Part shown: positions 26,216 to 36,800 of the stretch, one piece after another
Layout: the number at the start of each line of letters is the position of its first letter
How positions within the stretch are numbered: the stretch's first letter is position 1
Assembly (NCBI RefSeq): GCF_900547205.1
Contig: NZ_URFY01000004.1
Location: forward strand, 1-64,000
DNA from: an uncultured Bacteroides sp.
GTDB taxonomy: Bacteria > Bacteroidota > Bacteroidia > Bacteroidales > Bacteroidaceae
Length of the DNA: 64,000 bases
Direction: 5' to 3'
Translations under genes and position numbers: made by a program
The notes under the pieces: generated by a model
The model's database searches: none
What the model saw: only the letters and a program-made list of their open reading frames with translations
What the model was told of the DNA's origin: nothing

Positions 26216-26258
26216 CCCTTCCATTGTCTTTGTAGCAATAGAAGGGCACACAAATATA
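26216..26258 (-). promoter_or_regulatory. Promoter and leader hairpin of the RhuM-Fic gene
   Basis: On the minus strand the -7 box TATATTTG occupies 26251-26258. Directly downstream the leader can fold: CCCTTCCATTG (26216-26226) pairs with CAATAGAAGGG (26236-26246) with one wobble pair and a nine-base loop. The hairpin sits close to the ribosome-binding region and could tune translation. Confidence 0.5.
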
Positions 26259-26293
26259 CAGTTTAATATAAGACGGGGAAAGTTATTCTTTAA

Positions 26294-27883
26294 CTATTTA
26301 GACAAAAGCGTAATAACAGAACGTGCAGGAATCAGAGTCTTTTCATGACTCTTCACCTTCCCCACCGGCAGCAAATTCTCTCCTTCCGTATCGGACGTCC
26401 GATAAACCTGCCACTGCAAATCTTCTAATTTATCCCCCGTGATAGAGAAGTCTTTTTCCTGTTCGGCATAGTTGATAACGACCATTACATAGGTGCCATC
26501 CACATTTCTGTAAGCAGTACACATTAAGCCTTGCTGGTCGGTGTCTCCTTCAGGCATAATTACCCCTGCTTTATCGAATGCGGAAACCGACAAACGCACA
26601 GCTCCCGGACGAATAAAACGGCTGTAATTGCCTAAAGCCCACATTAGTTTGGAGTCCTCCACGCGACCGTCCTTATAATCATCATCGGTATACTCACGAA
26701 TCAACCCGTCTTTATAGTCACCACCGATGGCACGCCACCATTGCCAGCTTCGCGCTCCGGCATATACAATGTCGTGATGAATGATTCGAGCTACATAAAG
26801 CGCAGTTTTCATCGTACGGTCATAACCATTCCCTCCACCGATTTCTTCGTCATTACCCATAATACAAGTCTCGGTCTGCCAGAAGTCTACGTTGTATTTA
26901 TCCAACGTATCCCGCAATTGACAACGGTAATTACGCAATTCGCTCAAAGGCGTAGTGGTCCAATAACTATGTCCAAGCATCAGGCGAGGGACATTCGGTG
27001 TATCACCCAGATACGTATCCACACTGTCGGGACAGAAAAAAGCCTGAATCTGATAACCACGTTGCCAATCCGTCTCGTGAGTGCGGAACATACAACGGTA
27101 ATCGGAAGATTCATTGACAAGAATCTGTGTATCCATCTTCCGGTCTACAAACGCTTTGCTCAAAAGCCTAACCGTGCGGGCTACTTCTTTATTCGTAGCC
27201 GGACAGCCTTCCTGCTTCGGTCCTACCCAGTTCCAATGTCCGTCCGGTTCATTAAAAGGACAGATATAATTGAACTTGATACCATCATGCTTCTCTACTC
27301 CCTGAACCACGTCTGCCAGAAAACCGGCATACTTCTCGTAGCAGTCCGGCTTCAGATTTGCCGTACCTCCGCGACCTGTATTTGTAGCCAATCCGTTCTG
27401 CGTATAAAACACCGGAGGAGAATTGAGGAAAGCCAAGAATTTATCGACTCCCCGCTCCTTAGCCAGTTTCAGAAAGTTGCGTTGTCCCTGCTGCTTGTTC
27501 CAGTCGTACGTTCCGTCCGCATTGAGAAAACATTCCGCACGCATCCAAGGAGAAGCTATCTGACTGGCATCGCCTTGCTCCGCACTTCCGGCACCGACAT
27601 TGAAACGCCAGAGCGATAGACCGATTCCTTTTGGCTGCCCGTTCGCATCATTCTCTGTGCTGAACAGCCAGTCAGCAATCTGGTTTTGTTTCTCTTGCGG
27701 CCAAAGTCCGATAAATTGCATACTCCATGCATCGGAAGCACTGAAGTACGTCATTGTCTGACAAGGTTTGTCCGTCTCTATCTGATAACTGACAGTAGCG
27801 GCAGGACGGGAACACCCGCCTGCCACACATATATACAGAAAACTTAAAATCGCTATCCTCTTTTTACCTATTACCTTATTCAT
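26294..27883 (-). CDS. GH30 family glycoside hydrolase lipoprotein (second)
   Basis: This is a predicted surface beta-glycanase of 529 residues with lipobox VAGGC (C24). The acid/base is in CPFNEPDGHW (E212) and the nucleophile in FWQTETC (E338). RFNVGAGS and the C-terminal beta domain are typical of GH30. It is only distantly similar to the GH30 at 10317, and the sequence around NVGAGSAEQGD and the WxW-containing loops recalls GH30 endo-beta-1,6-galactanases. That specificity is a guess. It is the last gene of the minus-strand SusCD operon, so it should act on the glycan that this locus imports. Confidence 0.85.
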   Translation of the reverse strand: MNKVIGKKRIAILSFLYICVAGGCSRPAATVSYQIETDKPCQTMTYFSASDAWSMQFIGLWPQEKQNQIADWLFSTENDANGQPKGIGLSLWRFNVGAGSAEQGDASQIASPWMRAECFLNADGTYDWNKQQGQRNFLKLAKERGVDKFLAFLNSPPVFYTQNGLATNTGRGGTANLKPDCYEKYAGFLADVVQGVEKHDGIKFNYICPFNEPDGHWNWVGPKQEGCPATNKEVARTVRLLSKAFVDRKMDTQILVNESSDYRCMFRTHETDWQRGYQIQAFFCPDSVDTYLGDTPNVPRLMLGHSYWTTTPLSELRNYRCQLRDTLDKYNVDFWQTETCIMGNDEEIGGGNGYDRTMKTALYVARIIHHDIVYAGARSWQWWRAIGGDYKDGLIREYTDDDYKDGRVEDSKLMWALGNYSRFIRPGAVRLSVSAFDKAGVIMPEGDTDQQGLMCTAYRNVDGTYVMVVINYAEQEKDFSITGDKLEDLQWQVYRTSDTEGENLLPVGKVKSHEKTLIPARSVITLLSK

Positions 27884-27939
27884 CTGAGAATTTTAATTAT
27901 TCGAATCATATTATACAGCTCCAAGGGGGCAGACACCAT

Positions 27940-28614
27940 TTATTTCAGCGCCACCTTAATAGACTGACTATAACAGTATTCTGATGATTTGTCCGACTTA
28001 ACTCCTACACGAGCGTAAATATATGATTCATTTATCAAATTACTCGGAATATCAATTTCAGCAGTGATTTCCTGTTCGAGCGAAACAGCACTTCCTAACT
28101 TCAATTCCGCTTCTTTCTGATTGTTATCCGTCAGAATACCTTTGCCCAGATAGATACCTACATCTTCCACCTTAGCATCTCCCACAACTTTATTAATTGT
28201 AAACCGCGCTGTAACCTTATTACCGTTTCGTGCAAAAGAAGCATTTCTAACAAAGAGATATGGCGTCACAGGAATATCCATCACAGTATTTCCTTTTACG
28301 GTAATCACAATAGTATCATTGGAAGGTCTTTCCCAAGGTGCATTACCCATGCGTACCAGCTTATAATCGCCATTGAAAAGGGAAACTGAATAGCTTCCGT
28401 CCTGAGCTACATACACCGGGATAGAACCATGCAACGCATAGCCATCCTGAAATAACGCAAATTCGGAACTTCCGCTTCTGACTCCTACCGCTTCACCGTC
28501 ATAAAGAGCTTTTCCTGATAAAGTGTACTTAGGCTCCTCAAAGTTGTCATAGGTGCAACTGCTCACTGACAACAAACAACATATCATAATAAAGAAAAGT
28601 ATAATCTTTTTCAT
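27940..28614 (-). CDS. DUF3823-like lipoprotein
   Basis: This small lipoprotein (224 residues, VSSC lipobox) has the two-part beta layout of the DUF3823 family. A first domain has a carboxypeptidase-regulatory-like pattern (LSGKALYDGEAV, SVSLFNGDYKL), and the second is Ig-like (ARFTINKVVGDAKVEDVGIYLG). Such proteins often follow SusD and are thought to help bind glycan at the surface. The gene follows susD by 13 bp and precedes the GH30 gene by 56 bp. Confidence 0.75.
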   Translation of the reverse strand: MKKIILFFIMICCLLSVSSCTYDNFEEPKYTLSGKALYDGEAVGVRSGSSEFALFQDGYALHGSIPVYVAQDGSYSVSLFNGDYKLVRMGNAPWERPSNDTIVITVKGNTVMDIPVTPYLFVRNASFARNGNKVTARFTINKVVGDAKVEDVGIYLGKGILTDNNQKEAELKLGSAVSLEQEITAEIDIPSNLINESYIYARVGVKSDKSSEYCYSQSIKVALK

Positions 28615-28627
28615 AATCTCTTATTTT

Positions 28628-30478
28628 TTATTGGAATGGATTCTTAACAATCAATGGGTTGTTATTAATTACATCATCAGCAATGAATGAATAATAGTTG
28701 GATTGCTGAAAGGTTCTTGCCACCTTGAAACGTTCTGATTTGGTCTTTACAAAAATATATTTGTCCTGATCCTGTGTACCCGGTTTTGCAATAGCAATGC
28801 GATATGGATACAATCCATAAACAATAGCTTTATCGTTATCAGCATTTCCATCCCATGTCGTATCAGCTATTCTCCAGCGTTTCATGTCAAAGTAACGGTG
28901 ATCTTCAAAAGCCAGCTCCACACGACGTTCGTTCTGAATCTTCTCTATCGTCAAGCTTGTCAGGCTGTTGGCCGGGAAGCCGGCACGTTCGCGCAACCTA
29001 TTGATGTAGGGCAAAGCTGTTGGTTCGTCATTCAACTCAAAAGCAGCTTCGGCAGCATTCAGATAAATCTCGCCCAACCGGAACCAGGGCCACCAGTTCT
29101 CAGCATAATTACGAAGAGTGTAACGGGTTGACTCGCTTATAAATTTGCGGATATAGAATCCGGTATTGCTCACATTAGGACTATTAGTCTGAGGGCCGTC
29201 CAGACCGACAAAAGTCTTATCATCAGTATAAGTACTTCCCAACTTTGAGTCTGTTAGCAAATCATAAGAACCGGTATCATTGTTCCACACAGCTACACCT
29301 GCTTGAATATCAACATTCTCATTCCTAAACTTAGTCCCCGGATAGATGATCGTGCCATACAAACGTGCGTCTTTATTGGCAAAGATTTCGCTCGGAGTGT
29401 CATATACTACATAATCATCACCATTCTTATAATGTAGCGTCCCTTTAGCTCCATTCAGATAATCGAAAGCTTCTACCAGTCCCAATGACGGACCAATGCA
29501 TGAAGAGTTATCATTATCCTCTCTGAGGTGATGAACCACATTATCATAACCGAAGCTATGCACTTTCAGAGGGTTTTTATAATCCTTCACCCAGATGGCT
29601 TCTTTATTACCGTTTTTATCCATGTGCATCTTATAGAAGTTTACGCCTTTATCAGACTCAAGTTCATAAAGTTCATATCCACCTTTTGCGATAATTTCCT
29701 GCGAAGCCGCCAACGATTTTCGATAATAATCGTTTGCCATATCGGATGGGATACCCACCTCTCCGCCAGATGTCACAATATTAGGAGTTTTCAGTGCATT
29801 GTACTTGGCAATAGAACCAGCATACAGCATAGCACGACTTTCCAATGCCAATGCTGTATAATAGTTGGCACGGGTCTGACTGCCTTTATTACCCAATTGC
29901 GATTTGATAGCTTCGCATTCGCTATATATAAAGTCATATATTTCGTGTTCCTTGGCACGCGGTTTACGTAAGTAAGAAGGATCACCACTGTAATCATACT
30001 CCAAAGTGGTTGTAATCAACGGCACACCTCCCATACGTTTTACCAATTCAAAATAAACATATGCGCGAATAAAACGAAACTCAGCTTTGAACTGAAGCTT
30101 ATCATCTTCCGAAATATCCGTTCCATACTTATCAATATTCTCGATAGACATATTGATGTCACGTATAAACCCGTAATCCCACCAACGACCATAGTCGTTT
30201 CCATAACGCAGTTCGTTACGATAATTCTGGTCCAACGTACCGCAATACATGGCATCATCCGTTTCGCACATACCTCCGGTATTGAAAACACCGTGTAACT
30301 GAGGAATGCGATTATAAAGATTGGCCAACTGTGACTTAATCATGTTCGGATCATTCCATACCAATTCATTGGCAAGGATATTTTTGGGATCTCTTTCGAA
30401 CCAACTGTCGCCACAACTTGATAATATGGAAGTTATAGCTGCTCCCATCAGGAGTGTTTTTATATAATTGCTTTTCAT
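28628..30478 (-). CDS. SusD-like glycan-binding lipoprotein (second locus)
   Basis: The 616-residue SusD/RagB family lipoprotein has a lipobox (SILSSCGDSW). The N-terminal helices include FRFIRAYVYFELVKRMGGVPL, split here by the usual insertions, and the C-terminal motif reads YINRLRERAGFP...ERRVELAFEDHRYFDMKRW. It forms the lid of the SusC encoded 15 bp upstream. It is longer than the SusD of the first locus and only distantly alike, which fits a different glycan. Confidence 0.95.
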   Translation of the reverse strand: MKSNYIKTLLMGAAITSILSSCGDSWFERDPKNILANELVWNDPNMIKSQLANLYNRIPQLHGVFNTGGMCETDDAMYCGTLDQNYRNELRYGNDYGRWWDYGFIRDINMSIENIDKYGTDISEDDKLQFKAEFRFIRAYVYFELVKRMGGVPLITTTLEYDYSGDPSYLRKPRAKEHEIYDFIYSECEAIKSQLGNKGSQTRANYYTALALESRAMLYAGSIAKYNALKTPNIVTSGGEVGIPSDMANDYYRKSLAASQEIIAKGGYELYELESDKGVNFYKMHMDKNGNKEAIWVKDYKNPLKVHSFGYDNVVHHLREDNDNSSCIGPSLGLVEAFDYLNGAKGTLHYKNGDDYVVYDTPSEIFANKDARLYGTIIYPGTKFRNENVDIQAGVAVWNNDTGSYDLLTDSKLGSTYTDDKTFVGLDGPQTNSPNVSNTGFYIRKFISESTRYTLRNYAENWWPWFRLGEIYLNAAEAAFELNDEPTALPYINRLRERAGFPANSLTSLTIEKIQNERRVELAFEDHRYFDMKRWRIADTTWDGNADNDKAIVYGLYPYRIAIAKPGTQDQDKYIFVKTKSERFKVARTFQQSNYYSFIADDVINNNPLIVKNPFQ

Positions 30479-30493
30479 GATAACTTTCGTTTT

Positions 30494-33400
30494 TTAGTAT
30501 GTAATATTAAATCCAAGTAGGAATGTACGTTGCTGCGGATATACCACTGCGGCAGAAGCCGTAATTTCAGGGTCGACTCCAAACTTGCCTACATTGTCGA
30601 ACGAACACAAGTTAGATACATTTGCATAGATGCGTACTTTCTGTGCACGAATCGGTCTCAGCCATTTTTCAGGCAGGCTATAGCCAACTTCCAAGTTCCT
30701 GATACGCAGATAGCGTACATTGTGCAACCAGAAGTCACTATTCTTGTTGTTATAGCTAAATTCACCTTTACGGATTGCAGGATAACGTCCCGGTATCCAT
30801 TCACTGTCCGGATTGTACAAGTCGGCACGATGCCAGCGATCTTCCAAGAGATAGACAGGAGAGTTTCCGTTGCCATGATATGCGTTCGCCAACTCATAGT
30901 TTTGTCTCCATCCTTGCATAGCACCGCCAGAGAAGTCAATATTCAGGTCGATACCTTTCCATGACAAACCGATATTACCACCAAATGACATGATAGGAGC
31001 CCAAGCTTCCGGATAACCGATAGGACGCTCATCCATATTGTTGATGATACCGTCGCCATTCACATCCTTGTAGATAAAGTCACCGGGAAGCAGTGTCCGG
31101 TTATTATTTCCATCCAAGTTTACAGGATAGTTACGGATTTCTTCTTCCGATTGGAACTGACCAATGACCTGATATCCCCAATAGATACCTCCCCAACGAC
31201 CTTCCGCAGAGTTACGGTATTCATCCCAAGAGTTATTAAAGCGTGGTTTGTATGTTTCAATGCTTTTGTAACGTGAGAAAGTAAAGTTACCACTGACAGT
31301 ATAGTTCAAACCACCGATATGGTCGGCCCATGTAACCATACCTTCCGCACCTATGTATGCTTGCTTGTTCAAGTTTTCATTGGGTAACGAATATCCTACT
31401 TCACTAGGCAGCAATACGTCATAGCGGGCAGCCGGCACACCGGTAATATCTTTACGGAAAGCGTCAGCTGTGATTTTCAAACGATTATTGAACATGGTCA
31501 GGTCAAAACCGATGTTAGATGTCGTATTCTTCGTCCAAGATAATTTTGTGATAGGCAATCCTCTTTGATTCAATCCGGTCACCAGTTCACCATCCAATAC
31601 AGCGTTACCGTTATTCCATGTGTAACCACTCAAATAATCAAATAACCTCACATCCTTTTCTGTTCCTGTCTGACCGATTGAAGCACGAATCTTTAAATCA
31701 TCTACAACAGGTTTCAATTTCTCAAAGAATTTCTCTTCCGAGATTCTCCAACCAACAGATACCCCCGGGAAGAATCCCCAACGGTTATTCTTCGCATAAA
31801 GATAAGAACCATCGTAACGAGCCAGTAATTCAATCAGATATTTATGGGAAAAGTCGTAATTGACACGTCCAATCCATCCGGCACGCGCTTCATAACTCCA
31901 TTCATCGGCAAAGCTGTTCAGTTCATCAAACTGCAACAAAGGCAGATAGTCAGTAGAAGGTTCGGTACCATAAGTTTTCTTGGTCCAGTCATAATCAGAA
32001 GCTTCATAACCCAAAACAGCGGAAATATTATGTTTCTTAATCTGTTTTGTATAGTTCAACTGCAACTGCATATAGCGTGCGGGAACGCTACGGTCAATCT
32101 GGTTTCTCCAACGTCCGGTAGCAGGAGTTCCATTATAAGTATCCTTCGCTTTATCATAAGTATAAATCTGATAAGCATATTGATAACCGTCAAAACGGCT
32201 ATTAGTATAGTTGTATGAGAAAGTAGCCTTTGCTGTCAAGCCGAAAGCGAAATCATATTGTGCGTAGGCATTAATATTGGCATTACGAGTCAGGTTGTCT
32301 TTGTAACCGGCGATATCACGGCTGAAAGCTGCCGGATTGTAACCGTTCTCGTGTACATTATTAATATACTCCGGATTATCGTTAGCATACGGACTTTCGA
32401 TAGGCTGCATCTTAAACATAGCCAAGATAGCCGAATAATAACCGTCACCGCCCGGTAAACCTACATCCTGACTCTTTTCGTACTTGCCACTAATCTGTGC
32501 ACCTATTGTAAAACGGTCTGTTATTTTAGTGTCGATATTCAACTGAAGATTGGTACGTTCATATTTGAAGTCACGCATCATAGCATCCTGACCGGTATGG
32601 GCAACAGAAAGATAATAGTTAGTCTTTTCAGATCCTCCCGTCACATTGGCATTGATGTGATACTGCGGCACGTTCTTTCTCATCACCATATCATAATAAT
32701 CATAGCTCTTATATCCAGGCTCCGTGCCAGCTTCCCATTTGGCCAATTCCTCCGGCGTATATAGCAAACTGGGATCTTCACCTCTGTTTTGTGCCGCTTC
32801 TGCCAAACCTCTTACATATTGTCCTGCATTTGCCAATTTTGGGAAACGGGTTAAGTTCTGCCAACCATAGTATCCATTTACATTGACGCTTACCTTATCG
32901 TTCTTTCTACCTTTTTTGGTAGTTACCAAAACTACACCATTTGATGCACGCAGACCGTAAATAGCGGCAGAAGCATCCTTCAATACGGTGATACTTTCTA
33001 TATCTTCTATATTGAGAGCATTAAAAGCATCGCTACCGGAAACGTCCGATGCCTGCAACCAGTCACGGCTGTTCATTCCTCCATAAGGGATACCGTCAAT
33101 AACAAACAGCGGACTACCCATATTACGGATTTCGAGATTGATACCCCTACCCGGACGAGCATCTACAGCACGTGTAGACACACCTGCTATTTTACCGGAC
33201 AAGGCTCCGGCTGTAGTTGTAGAAACAGAACGCGTCAATGCATCAGACTTGACATCACTGATTGCTCCGGTCAAACTTTTCTTGGTTTGTGTACCATAAC
33301 CTACTACTACAACTTCATCCAAAGTTTCCGTGTCTTCCTCGAGAACGATTTGAAGGTGTGTGTTCTCACCAATCTTCACCTCTTTGGTCTTATAACCTAT

Positions 33401-33625
33401 AAAAGAGACTGAAAGTGTGCCGTTTTTATCACCTACATTGATTGTAAAGTTACCATCGATGTTGGTAATTGTACCATTGGTCGTACCTTTAACTGTTACA
33501 TTCGCACCAATGATGTCCTCCCCTCTAACATCAGCTACATGCCCTGTAACCTGAGTCTGTGCAAATGCCGCAGCTGATAGGAGTAGCTGTATGACACACA
33601 TACATAAGATTTTGAAATACCTCAT
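30494..33625 (-). CDS. SusC-like TonB-dependent outer-membrane transporter (second locus)
   Basis: The 1043-residue transporter has a signal peptide (SAAAFAQ), a CarboxypepD-regulatory-like domain (about 27-105), a plug beginning near VVVGYGTQTKKSLTGA, and the signature IDGIPYGG...ITVLKDASAAIYGLRASNG. It ends in a C-terminal barrel strand (FLLGFNITY). It is the first gene of the minus-strand operon. A -7 box TATATTTG (minus) lies at 33674-33681, and the dyad at 33726-33756 lies upstream of it, so it is probably activated by the divergent hybrid regulator. Confidence 0.95.
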   Translation of the reverse strand: MRYFKILCMCVIQLLLSAAAFAQTQVTGHVADVRGEDIIGANVTVKGTTNGTITNIDGNFTINVGDKNGTLSVSFIGYKTKEVKIGENTHLQIVLEEDTETLDEVVVVGYGTQTKKSLTGAISDVKSDALTRSVSTTTAGALSGKIAGVSTRAVDARPGRGINLEIRNMGSPLFVIDGIPYGGMNSRDWLQASDVSGSDAFNALNIEDIESITVLKDASAAIYGLRASNGVVLVTTKKGRKNDKVSVNVNGYYGWQNLTRFPKLANAGQYVRGLAEAAQNRGEDPSLLYTPEELAKWEAGTEPGYKSYDYYDMVMRKNVPQYHINANVTGGSEKTNYYLSVAHTGQDAMMRDFKYERTNLQLNIDTKITDRFTIGAQISGKYEKSQDVGLPGGDGYYSAILAMFKMQPIESPYANDNPEYINNVHENGYNPAAFSRDIAGYKDNLTRNANINAYAQYDFAFGLTAKATFSYNYTNSRFDGYQYAYQIYTYDKAKDTYNGTPATGRWRNQIDRSVPARYMQLQLNYTKQIKKHNISAVLGYEASDYDWTKKTYGTEPSTDYLPLLQFDELNSFADEWSYEARAGWIGRVNYDFSHKYLIELLARYDGSYLYAKNNRWGFFPGVSVGWRISEEKFFEKLKPVVDDLKIRASIGQTGTEKDVRLFDYLSGYTWNNGNAVLDGELVTGLNQRGLPITKLSWTKNTTSNIGFDLTMFNNRLKITADAFRKDITGVPAARYDVLLPSEVGYSLPNENLNKQAYIGAEGMVTWADHIGGLNYTVSGNFTFSRYKSIETYKPRFNNSWDEYRNSAEGRWGGIYWGYQVIGQFQSEEEIRNYPVNLDGNNNRTLLPGDFIYKDVNGDGIINNMDERPIGYPEAWAPIMSFGGNIGLSWKGIDLNIDFSGGAMQGWRQNYELANAYHGNGNSPVYLLEDRWHRADLYNPDSEWIPGRYPAIRKGEFSYNNKNSDFWLHNVRYLRIRNLEVGYSLPEKWLRPIRAQKVRIYANVSNLCSFDNVGKFGVDPEITASAAVVYPQQRTFLLGFNITY

Positions 33626-33673
33626 AAATTAGAATTTAAAGATTAAACATATTTTTCGTTGTTTTCTTAAATG

Positions 33674-33681
33674 CAAATATA
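33674..33681 (-). promoter_or_regulatory. -7 box of the susC operon (second locus)
   Basis: CAAATATA on the plus strand reads TATATTTG on the minus strand, a match to TAnnTTTG, about 49 bp from the susC start codon. No good -33 box is present, as expected for an activator-dependent promoter. Confidence 0.6.
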
Positions 33682-33725
33682 TGCTGTTAGTATATTAGGT
33701 ATAAATAAAAATCATGCAGAAAAGC

Positions 33726-33756
33726 TATGCAAATCATTCAATGCACGATTTGCATA
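33726..33756. promoter_or_regulatory. Inverted repeat operator between susC and the hybrid regulator
   Basis: TATGCAAATC (33726-33735) and GATTTGCATA (33747-33756) are perfect complements with an 11-bp spacer. Another ATGCAAAT lies at 33671-33678. The site is placed just upstream of both divergent promoters (-7 boxes at 33674-33681 and 33779-33786), a fitting binding site for the AraC-type domain of the adjacent regulator. Confidence 0.7.
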
Positions 33757-33778
33757 CTCTAAATTAAATATTAATTCC

Positions 33779-33786
33779 TATTTTTG
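33779..33786 (+). promoter_or_regulatory. -7 box of the hybrid regulator gene
   Basis: TATTTTTG matches TAnnTTTG, 31 bp before the ATG. The -33 position is poor. The operator dyad lies immediately upstream. Confidence 0.5.
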
Positions 33787-33817
33787 AGCCTATAAAAGAA
33801 ACCAACAAGCACAAGTT

Positions 33818-36800
33818 ATGAGAAAACATATTGCTTTTACTTTATTCCTCTGCCTGCTATCCGCCTTCGGGTTGATGGCACAACCTTATACTGTAAAACG
33901 TTTGGGTATAGAAGAGGGACTTTCCAACAACTATGTGGTAAGTATTGCACAAGATAAGCAAGGCTTCCTATGGTTTGCCACAGAAGAAGGGTTGAATAAG
34001 TTCGACGGAACCCGCTTCACTACCTATTATAAGAATGACCAATCGCTGCATAGCCAAGGAATCACCGGCAATGAACTAAACCGTTTGTATGCCGATACCC
34101 ACCGCCCCATCATCTGGATTGCCACTCAACGCGATGGGCTGAATGCATACGATTACGAAAAGCAGACATTCACCGCTTATCAACACAACGAAGAGAATCC
34201 ACACAGTCTGATTACCAACGACGTGACGGACATTACTCCTTCCACTCAAAGCGAAGAAGGACTCTGGCTAAGTACTTATTACAGAGGTATAGATTATCTC
34301 GACATCAGCAGCGGAAAGTTTACTCATTATAATAAGAGCACCATTCCTGCTCTACCTTCGGAGCAAACTTGGACGATATTGGACGGAGGAGACGGTAATC
34401 TGTATATCGGTCATGTAGGCCACGGTTTCAGTATCCTTTCTCTGAAAGATAAAAACGTAAAAAACTTCCGTAACGATCCGGAGAATCCGATGAGTCTGCC
34501 TGGGGACGATGTGCGATGTCTCACGAAAGACTCCAATGGAAACATCTGGCTGGGAACAGACAGGGGTTTGGCTCTGTTCAACGCTGCCAACCAGAACTTT
34601 ATCACATTCAAGAAGAACGAGAACGATAAATACACAACTTTATGCAACCGTATCTTATCCATCCGGCAACTCAATGACAGTAAACTCTGGGTTGCCTCCG
34701 AACTGAACGGAATCACCATAATTGATTTGAAACAGAGTATGTTCCTCTCGCCCGAACAGCTATCCATTGAATACATACGCGAAGGAGACGACAGCCGCAG
34801 CCTCTCCAACACAAGCGTACGAAGCATCTTCCAAGATTCTTTCAACAACATCTGGATAGGAACATGGGGAGGAGGAATCAACTTCATCAGCAACGCCCCC
34901 CCTTTATTCACCACCCTGAGCTACTCCCCCATCCCCAACAGCGAAAACAACCTGAACAATAAAGTGGCAAGCAGCCTTTGCACCGACGGGCAAGGCCACT
35001 TGTGGGTAGGAACAGACGGCGGTGGCATCAACGTATTCGACGGTGACAAGCGCATCGCTATCTACAAAAAAGAAACCGGAGAAATTACATCCAACTTCAT
35101 ACTGGCTTCTTTGCAAGATTCAAAAGGGAACCTTTGGTTCGGCTCATTCCAAGGAGGACTCACTTGCTACGACAGCCGGAACAGAACTTTCCGTTCCATC
35201 TCGCTCATGGGTCAGTCGAATCTGGATATACGTACTATTTATGAGGACAACGAGCACAATATCCGGGTAGGTTATAGCGGAGGCATCATCGTGATTAATC
35301 CTCTGAATATGGAAGTCATCCGACATTATAATATTAAGAATAGCGAACTGCATAGCGACTTCGTGCGCACTATTGCACAAGACGACAAAGGGCGTTACTG
35401 GATTGGAACCTTCGGCGACGGTGCCGGTCTATATACTCCCGATATGCACTTGATTAAAACGTTCAACCAATATTACGGTTTCTGCTCCAATACGATTAAT
35501 CAAATTATTCAGGATAAGCAGAAAAGAATGTGGATAGGAACGGGAGAAGGACTCGTCTGCTTCCCCTCGCCCGAAGAATTGACATACAAGACTTACCAAC
35601 GCAAAGACGGACTAAATAACACCAGTATCTGCGCTATCAATGAAGACAAGAATGGCAATATCTGGTTCAGCACAAATAAAGGAATCAGTTGCTACGTTAC
35701 GGATAAAGACTGTTTCTACAACTACGGCCATTCTGATGATGTGCCCGCCGGCACTTTCTCTAGCGGATGCGTCACTCAGGACGAGAACGGATTCATCTAT
35801 TTCGGCTCCATCAACGGGGTGTGCTGTTTCAATCCCGCTATCATCATGAATGAGCAACAAGCTCCTGCGGCAGTAATCACAGAAATGAAGATACTGGGAC
35901 GATTGAGTAATCCGGAGAATAACGATATGATTATTAATCTGGCTAAAGGGCAAAACATAGAATTAAAGCATGGCCAAAACAGTTTCGACCTGAAATTCAA
36001 CGTTCAGAATTACTCTCTTGTCAACCAAGTGGACTATGCCTATATGCTGAAAGGGCTCGAAAATTCGTGGTATACCGTCAATGAGAACAACAGTGTCACC
36101 TTCCGTAATGTTCCTCCGGGGAAATATGAGTTCCTAATCAAAGCACGTATCCACAATCAGGAATGGCCCGAAGAAACCACCTCTCTCACCATCCGGATTA
36201 ATCCTCCGCTCTGGCTGACGTGGTGGGCAAAACTGGTCTATGTATTGGCTTTTATCAGCATCACCTACTTGGTTCTGCATGCTTATAAAAAGAAACTGAA
36301 TCTGGAAAGTCTCTATACACTTGAAAAGAAGAACCACGAGCAGGAACAGGAACTGAATCAAGAGCGATTGCGTTTCTACACCAACATTACCCATGAGCTA
36401 CGCACTCCGCTGACTTTAATTCTCGGACCATTGGAAGATATGCAGAAGGATACATCACTTCCAGCAAAACAGGCGCAGAAACTTTCCGTCATCCATCAAA
36501 GCGCTCTCCGGCTACTCAACCTGATTAATCAGATTCTGGAATTTCGGAAAACTGAAACGCAGAACAAGAAACTTTGTGTGTGCAAAGGCAATATCGCTCC
36601 GCTCATCTACGAGATAGGACTTAAGTACAAAGAACTGAATCAAAAAACAAAGATTGACTTCCGGATTCAGATTGAGAAGGAAGAGATGCTTGTTTTCTTT
36701 GATAAAGAGATTATCAACATCATTCTGGATAACCTGATTTCCAACGCTATCAAATATACGGAGCAAGGACGCATCACGCTCAGTTTGTATCAAACCGTAA

